Origin: an uncultured Bacilli bacterium
GTDB lineage: Bacteria; Bacillota_I; Bacilli_A; RF39; UBA660
Direction: 5' to 3'
NCBI GenBank assembly: GCA_944332295.1
Contig: CALVJR010000006.1
Coordinates: forward strand, 1 to 56,221
Length of the DNA: 56,221 bases
Every line of letters begins with the position of its first letter. Position 1 is the stretch's first letter. Both the position numbers and the translations under genes were made by a program. The notes below the pieces were generated by a model. That model did not search any database, was not told the DNA's origin, and saw nothing but the letters and a program-made list of their open reading frames with translations. This document shows positions 52,378 to 56,221 of this stretch, piece after piece.

Positions 52378-52959
52378 ATGTATTATAATTATAGAAAAGA
52401 ACGAATAAAGAGTGCCTTAATCATCTGCTTTATATTAGCATTAGCGATTTTTGCAACTCATCACATATATTATAAATTTCAAAATGAAAGAAATACAGAC
52501 TACAGTTCAGAGTCTTTAGATATCACTTTTCATGAGGAAACAGGGGATAAGGTAAAACTCACTAGAGTAACACCAGTAACAGACGCAGTAGGACTTGCTT
52601 CTCAGTCATATACTTTCACAATAAAAAATAATATGACGATACCAGTAAATTATACAATCAAATTAGTAGATGACTTAGAAATGGTATTTGAAGATAATTG
52701 TGGAGAGTTAGAAATGCCTAAGGACATTATTAGAGTAGCAATAAAAAGTAAAGAAGAAACAGAAATTTATACATTAAGTGAACTACAAGATGGCGTATTA
52801 TTAGAAAATAAAATTAAAGCACTGGGAGAAGAAGAGTACACTATTCGTATTTGGAATACCCAATCTACTACATTACAAGCAGGAAGTACAAGACATTATC
52901 ATGGAAAAATTCAAATTGTAGAAGATGAAAATCAAGTTGCTATATTAAACAGAAATTAG
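52378..52959 (+). CDS. Membrane-anchored TasA/camelysin-like extracellular protein
   Basis: A 193-residue protein: basic N terminus, one membrane segment (about 12-30, ALIICFILALAIFATHHIYY), then a beta-rich extracellular region. The order LDITFHEETGD, then VTPVTDAVGLASQSYTFTIKNNM and a late EEYTIRIW resembles TasA/camelysin or BsuPI-type domains, with the P-x-x-D-x-x-G motif. No clear cleavage site is seen. A weak promoter (TTGACG 52332, TATCAT 52355) lies upstream. It lies directly before the DUF177-rpmF pair and may be in that transcript. Confidence 0.6.
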   Translation: MYYNYRKERIKSALIICFILALAIFATHHIYYKFQNERNTDYSSESLDITFHEETGDKVKLTRVTPVTDAVGLASQSYTFTIKNNMTIPVNYTIKLVDDLEMVFEDNCGELEMPKDIIRVAIKSKEETEIYTLSELQDGVLLENKIKALGEEEYTIRIWNTQSTTLQAGSTRHYHGKIQIVEDENQVAILNRN

Positions 52960-52967
52960 GTGATAAA

Positions 52968-53453
52968 GTGGATATTGATTTAATAAAACTTCATAATCAT
53001 GGAGTAGACAAATTAGACATTTCTAATACTTATTCCATACCAGATAGTTATTTTGGTACAACAGGAATAAAAAAATTAGAAAATATTGAAGTAAATGGTT
53101 ATGTATATTTATCTCCTTCAGAAGATGACATAACAGAAGAAGTAGATAGTATAAAATGTACAATAAAAGGAAGTATGTTACTAGAAGATTCCATTTCTCT
53201 AGAACTAGTAGAATATCCTTTTTCCATTGAATATGACGATAAAATAGAAGAAAATTGTAAAAAAAATGAAAATACTCTTGATATATTTTCGTTTTTATGG
53301 GAAAATATTGTACTAGAGGTCCCTCTGCAATTTACAAAAGTGACAGACTTTTCCAAATTTCGCGGAGATGGATGGAAATTAGTGAGTGAAAATGAGCTTA
53401 CGAACAATAACAACCCATTTAGTGAGTTATTAGATAAGATGAAAGAGGAGTGA
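52968..53453 (+). CDS. yceD: YceD/DUF177 family protein
   Basis: A 161-residue cytoplasmic protein normally found just before rpmF and thought to act in 23S rRNA or ribosome maturation. The start is GTG 52968, with AGGTGA upstream overlapping the previous stop. Weak but ordered family features are present: [19 protein letters not shown] near residues 44-62, then a region that usually carries a conserved Cys ([10 protein letters not shown]), an acidic centre and a C terminus DPxW-like ([11 protein letters not shown]) with P-F-S-E-L-L-D-K at the end. Position before L32 supports the assignment. Confidence 0.8.
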   Translation: MDIDLIKLHNHGVDKLDISNTYSIPDSYFGTTGIKKLENIEVNGYVYLSPSEDDITEEVDSIKCTIKGSMLLEDSISLELVEYPFSIEYDDKIEENCKKNENTLDIFSFLWENIVLEVPLQFTKVTDFSKFRGDGWKLVSENELTNNNNPFSELLDKMKEE

Positions 53454-53457
53454 TAAT

Positions 53458-53667
53458 ATGATGAAATTAGATATTCAAATGTTTGCTGTTCCTTTTCGTA
53501 AAGTTTCAAAGACAAGAAAAAGAATGAGAAGAAGTCATAACGCAATGGATATCCCAGGAATGGTAAAATGTCCTAATTGTGGAGAAATGATTAAACCTCA
53601 TAGAGTTTGTCCAAAATGTGGAAACTATAAAGGAAAAAATGTTGTTTCAGTAAAAGAAAGCGAATAA
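53458..53667 (+). CDS. rpmF: Ribosomal protein L32 with an N-terminal extension
   Basis: A 69-residue L32. The core [20 protein letters not shown] and the zinc ribbon [18 protein letters not shown] are clear (four Cys, the zinc-binding form). L32 normally starts at M-A-V-P; here the strong ribosome binding site (AGAGGAG) places the start at ATG 53458 or 53461, adding about 7-9 residues (MMKLDIQM) before F-A-V-P. The internal ATG at 53479 has no ribosome binding site. It follows yceD by 4 bases and ends at a good terminator. Confidence 0.95.
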   Translation: MMKLDIQMFAVPFRKVSKTRKRMRRSHNAMDIPGMVKCPNCGEMIKPHRVCPKCGNYKGKNVVSVKESE

Positions 53668-53681
53668 AATGAAATAATAAG

Positions 53682-53707
53682 GCAGATAGAAATAACTATC
53701 TGCTTTT
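53682..53707 (+). terminator. Terminator after rpmF
   Basis: Stem GCAGATAG / CTATCTGC with a 6-base loop and TTTT. Confidence 0.85.
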
Positions 53708-53804
53708 ATAATGTAAAAATATTAAAATAATTTTATCATAATAACAAATTGTAAAGATTAGATTTTTTTGATAGACTAATACTAAAGAAAGGTAAGAAAT
53801 TAAT

Positions 53805-54899
53805 ATGATAAATACAAATATAAATAATAATTCGAATATTAAAATTAATACTTCTAAACAAACTGCAAAGAAAATTGAAAGTATAAAATATCAAGATATA
53901 AATAATAAAGAAATAAATGTAGCAACCAACAATTATATTACGACCAACAAGAATGACGTGGAAGAAGTGGATATTAGTTTTTCTTGGTTAGATAGTTTAA
54001 GATCGGTTTTACAATTTTTTAATCATGCTGGAATAATACTAGAAAATAGAGAGAAAACACTAGAGAATGCTATTTCCGTTTTTTTTAATAGCAATGGTAT
54101 AAAAGATATAACTGTAGACGACATAAGAAATGTAGAAGTAAGAGACGACATTGGTAAAGTATATTTCACTATGAATGATGGTAGTGAATATAATTTTGAT
54201 AAGTATAGTGGTAAAATTGTCTATTACAAAAATAACGACATAGAAATTCATTATGCATATGGTAGTGATATTGGTGCTACTCAGAAAGAATATATCTATA
54301 ACACGTACGGATTAGATTCAAGTGTTCCAATCAATTTTATAGCATATGCAAACATTAATGGTAAGGTAATCCCGTATTATTCTATTGGTGAAAATAATAG
54401 AACTGATTTTGCTTCTACACCCATTGATTTTTCAAAACATTTTTCAAACTTCCCATCTAATGTATTAGAGTCAATAACCCAAGTGTTTCGTGGTATATTT
54501 ATAGGTGATGAAGTATACTCAACTTGGCCAGAGGGAGATTATGGAGCTTTTGTATCTGGAACTGAGAATAATCGATATATGTTTATCCCAGATAATTTTA
54601 AAGACACACCTACGGGACATCAAAATCATGTTCCTTACCATGAAATAACCCATGTATTATATGGTAGCGATTACCCTATAGATTATGATAAGTTAGAGGA
54701 ATTATTTGAAAAATATAACACCAATCTTCAAGCACTAAAAGACCGAAATTTAGGTTATACAAACTCTGGACCATATCCTAATGATAATGAATTCTTAGCA
54801 GATGCCACAGCTAGTTATTATTTATACGCAGAAGATTTAAAAAATGAAATCCCAGAACTATATAATTTTCTAGACAGTATATTTGGTAAAAGTAATTAA
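53805..54899 (+). CDS. Putative zinc metallopeptidase, HEITH type
   Basis: A 364-residue protein. HEITH (in VPYHEITHVLYG, about residue 282) is an HExxH zinc site and NDNEFLADATASYYLYA (about 325) can supply the third ligand, a layout like anthrax lethal factor/Pro-Pro endopeptidase (ATLF) families. The N-terminal 40 residues are polar and Asn/Lys-rich with no signal peptide, so export would need another route, or it acts in the cell. The N-terminal half is beta-rich (KVYFTMNDGSEYNFDK). It has its own ribosome binding site (AAAGGTAAG) and stands alone. The family placement is a guess; the catalytic motif is visible. Confidence 0.6.
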   Translation: MINTNINNNSNIKINTSKQTAKKIESIKYQDINNKEINVATNNYITTNKNDVEEVDISFSWLDSLRSVLQFFNHAGIILENREKTLENAISVFFNSNGIKDITVDDIRNVEVRDDIGKVYFTMNDGSEYNFDKYSGKIVYYKNNDIEIHYAYGSDIGATQKEYIYNTYGLDSSVPINFIAYANINGKVIPYYSIGENNRTDFASTPIDFSKHFSNFPSNVLESITQVFRGIFIGDEVYSTWPEGDYGAFVSGTENNRYMFIPDNFKDTPTGHQNHVPYHEITHVLYGSDYPIDYDKLEELFEKYNTNLQALKDRNLGYTNSGPYPNDNEFLADATASYYLYAEDLKNEIPELYNFLDSIFGKSN

Positions 54900-54923
54900 A
54901 ATAAGTTTATTTTATACTTCTAT

Positions 54924-54954
54924 AAGAGTCCTGGTCTTATGACATGGTCTTTTT
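54924..54954 (+). terminator. Possible imperfect terminator
   Basis: AAGA..CC / GG-TCTT pairing with mismatches around GTC-TTAT-GAC, followed by TTTTT. It is weaker than the others in the window. Confidence 0.4.
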
Positions 54955-54991
54955 CATTAAATATTGCAAAAGAAAAATATTAAAACACCTA

Positions 54992-55020
54992 TTGTTAATT
55001 CCCTTAGTTTATATTATAAT
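54992..55020 (+). promoter_or_regulatory. Promoter upstream of the 55167 gene
   Basis: TTGTTA 54992-54997, 17-base spacer, TATAAT 55015-55020. The leader of about 140 bases before ATG 55167 holds no recognised riboswitch or small gene. Confidence 0.6.
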
Positions 55021-55166
55021 ATATTGTATAAAGTAGAATAGGATAAGTAATTAATGATAACAAGAATGAAAATATATTATAGTAATTTTTAATGTATTGG
55101 AATGAATAAGGTATCTGAAAATCTACTTAATTCATAATAATTTAATAAATATAGAGGTGTGAAAAA

Positions 55167-55880
55167 ATGAAGAAAGTTTCAATATTACTTATTGTAGCAG
55201 CAGCTGCATTAATATTTGGAGGAATTATCATATTATTTCAGAAAGATAATAATGGTGTTCAAAAAAAACGTGTTGACGAAATGAAGTTAGATGTCTTAGA
55301 TAAAGCAAATATTATAGAAAAATATTTTATAGACAAGCTTCCTGTTACTGACGTAAATAGTCTTTCGAATCAAGAAAAGTTGAATTTTGCTTTATCAACA
55401 TTAGCAGATGAAGATACTACTTCCATGACAGAAAAAAGGTTAGCAAAAATATTAAAAGCTTATTTTGGTAATGATATAACGTATAATAATGAAAATATTG
55501 TTAATCCAGCTACAGATAAAGTAATTGCTAATTATGATGAAAATAAGAAAGAATATACTTATGAAAAAGGTGCCAATGCTATCAAAGAAACAAAATATGA
55601 ACTTTTATCATATGGTGACTTCCAAGAGACGGACACAACTTTTGAAATGAAAAGACAATATTTATTTGTTGATCAAGAAGCATCTCCATATGTACTATAT
55701 GCTAGCTATCAAGATTATGAAAACAAAACAAATTCTATAGGTACATATGATATAACTGCAACAGAGAATATGATGCCATCATCTCTTATTAATGATTATT
55801 TAGAACAATTACCAGTAGTAACGTATTCTTTTGAAAAACAAGATAATATATTTGTTTTAAAATCAATTACGATATCATAA
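55167..55880 (+). CDS. Membrane-anchored protein of unknown function
   Basis: A 237-residue protein with an N-terminal hydrophobic segment (about 4-24, VSILLIVAAAALIFGGIIILF) and no lipobox, then an extracellular region. It has a helical section (about 35-100, with LNFALSTLADEDTTSMTEKR and KRLAKILKAYFG) followed by strands (YELLSYGDFQE, then MKRQYLFVDQEASPYVLY). Family not recognised. GAGGTG lies upstream of ATG 55167. It precedes a pilin-like gene but is separated from it by a terminator and promoter. Confidence 0.6.
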   Translation: MKKVSILLIVAAAALIFGGIIILFQKDNNGVQKKRVDEMKLDVLDKANIIEKYFIDKLPVTDVNSLSNQEKLNFALSTLADEDTTSMTEKRLAKILKAYFGNDITYNNENIVNPATDKVIANYDENKKEYTYEKGANAIKETKYELLSYGDFQETDTTFEMKRQYLFVDQEASPYVLYASYQDYENKTNSIGTYDITATENMMPSSLINDYLEQLPVVTYSFEKQDNIFVLKSITIS

Positions 55881-55930
55881 GATGAAAAAATTGTAAGAAT
55901 CGTATAAAAAAATCAGAATGAATTTCCTAG

Positions 55931-55993
55931 AAGAAGATAGAAAAACTGAATTAGAATATAAAATTAATTCGAGGATTCTATCTTCTTTTTTTG
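55931..55993 (+). terminator. Branched terminator
   Basis: Outer stem AAGAAGATAGAA / TTCTATCTTCTT encloses an inner hairpin GAATTA / TAATTC. A long T run follows. Confidence 0.8.
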
Positions 55994-56051
55994 TTATAAT
56001 CTACATTTTGTTATTTCAAGAAAATATTCTACCTAAAATATAAAGCAACAG

Positions 56052-56081
56052 TTGACATTTTTGCCGGAGGGGGGGTATAAT
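56052..56081 (+). promoter_or_regulatory. Prepilin promoter with a seven-G tract in its spacer
   Basis: TTGACA 56052-56057 and TATAAT 56076-56081 are both exact matches, separated by 18 bases. The spacer contains CCGGA and then seven Gs directly before the -10 box. A change of one G would make the spacer 17 bases. Confidence 0.8.
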
Positions 56082-56111
56082 CTTAATAAGATAAAGTACT
56101 GGTGGTAAGAT

Positions 56112-56221
56112 ATGAATATAGGAAAAAAGTTAAGAAATAAAAACGGTTTTACGTTAATTGAATTAATCGCAGTCATTTTTATCATGGGTATTATGTTGAT
56201 TTTAGCCTTGCCTCAAGTGTC
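56112..56221 (+). CDS. Type IV prepilin-like protein, N terminus only
   Basis: The frame from ATG 56112 runs off the right edge after 36 codons. It reads MNIGKKLRNKNGFTLIEL, then a hydrophobic stretch (IAVIFIMGIMLILALP). GFTLIEL is the type III signal sequence cut between Gly and Phe by prepilin peptidase, with the usual basic leader and Glu at position 5 after the cut. It is a pilin or pseudopilin, perhaps of a ComG-type DNA-uptake system or of a pilus; the rest of the gene is outside the window. TGGTGG is the likely ribosome binding site. Confidence 0.85.
   Translation, partial: MNIGKKLRNKNGFTLIELIAVIFIMGIMLILALPQV

Noticed and set aside
53099-53545. Minus-strand open frame of 148 residues
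   Set aside because: It covers yceD and the start of rpmF, which both have better codon structure, ribosome binding sites and family features.
1-56221. Mycoplasma genetic code (TGA as Trp)
   Set aside because: TGA serves as the stop of several clear genes, for example at 11914, 24824 and 43038, and recognised proteins are full-length with TGG for Trp.

Overview
The window is AT-rich (roughly 70% A+T by eye) and comes from a low-GC, Gram-positive-type bacterium. It carries mraZ-rsmH-ftsL and penicillin-binding proteins with PASTA domains, a Gram-positive Opu-type osmolyte transporter, a surface protein with a sorting-like tail, and strong purine-rich ribosome binding sites. ThrRS without a TGS domain, a minimal SufB/SufC-like pair and a fatty-acid-scavenging-like gene pair suggest a reduced-genome gut member of the Bacilli near the Mollicutes (RF39-like). 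That placement is inference. TGA acts as a stop and is not seen as a tryptophan codon, so the code is the standard one. No tRNA, rRNA, CRISPR array, transposase or phage gene was found.

Layout. 1-3 kb: end of an unknown gene, thrS and a sigma-70-family factor. 3-7 kb: two genes built of tandem helicase-associated-like repeats, a frameshifted acetyltransferase, and an unknown gene with a perfect-consensus promoter. 7-12.5 kb: start of the division/cell-wall (dcw) cluster, mraZ-rsmH-ftsL-pbp, followed by two membrane-anchored unknown genes. 12.5-18 kb: guanine deaminase, a DUF1292-like gene, a MYG1-family gene and several membrane-anchored unknowns. 18-35 kb: a fibro-slime surface protein, a second PASTA penicillin-binding protein, an acyl-CoA synthetase/acyltransferase pair, two large helical unknowns, mraY, and a 1431-residue GH5 glycosidase with twelve Ig-like repeats. 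35-39 kb: two nearly identical membrane proteins flanking a small secreted protein, with an ABC ATPase and a small membrane protein. 38.7-44 kb: ftsW, a second frameshifted acetyltransferase, a HAD phosphatase, a glycosyltransferase and the SufC/SufB-like pair. 44-56 kb: M18 aminopeptidase, two ABC transporters (NatAB-like export and OpuC-like osmolyte import), DUF177-rpmF, a possible zinc protease, and the first codons of a type IV prepilin-like gene.

How it fits together. The murein and division genes keep the Bacillus order (mraZ, rsmH, ftsL, pbpB, spoVD-like PBP, mraY, ftsW/spoVE) on one strand but are spread over about 33 kb with accessory surface and membrane genes between them. murE, murD, murG and divIB are absent from the window. 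Most transcription units end in clear hairpin plus T-run terminators, and several begin at near-consensus sigma-A-type promoters.

The most unusual items are the duplicated-membrane-protein/secreted-protein/ABC locus (34.99-38.69 kb), a seven-G run inside the spacer of the prepilin promoter, the helicase-associated-repeat proteins with no helicase, the minimal SufBC-like operon with a palindrome at its promoter, and three genes carrying single inactivating lesions.
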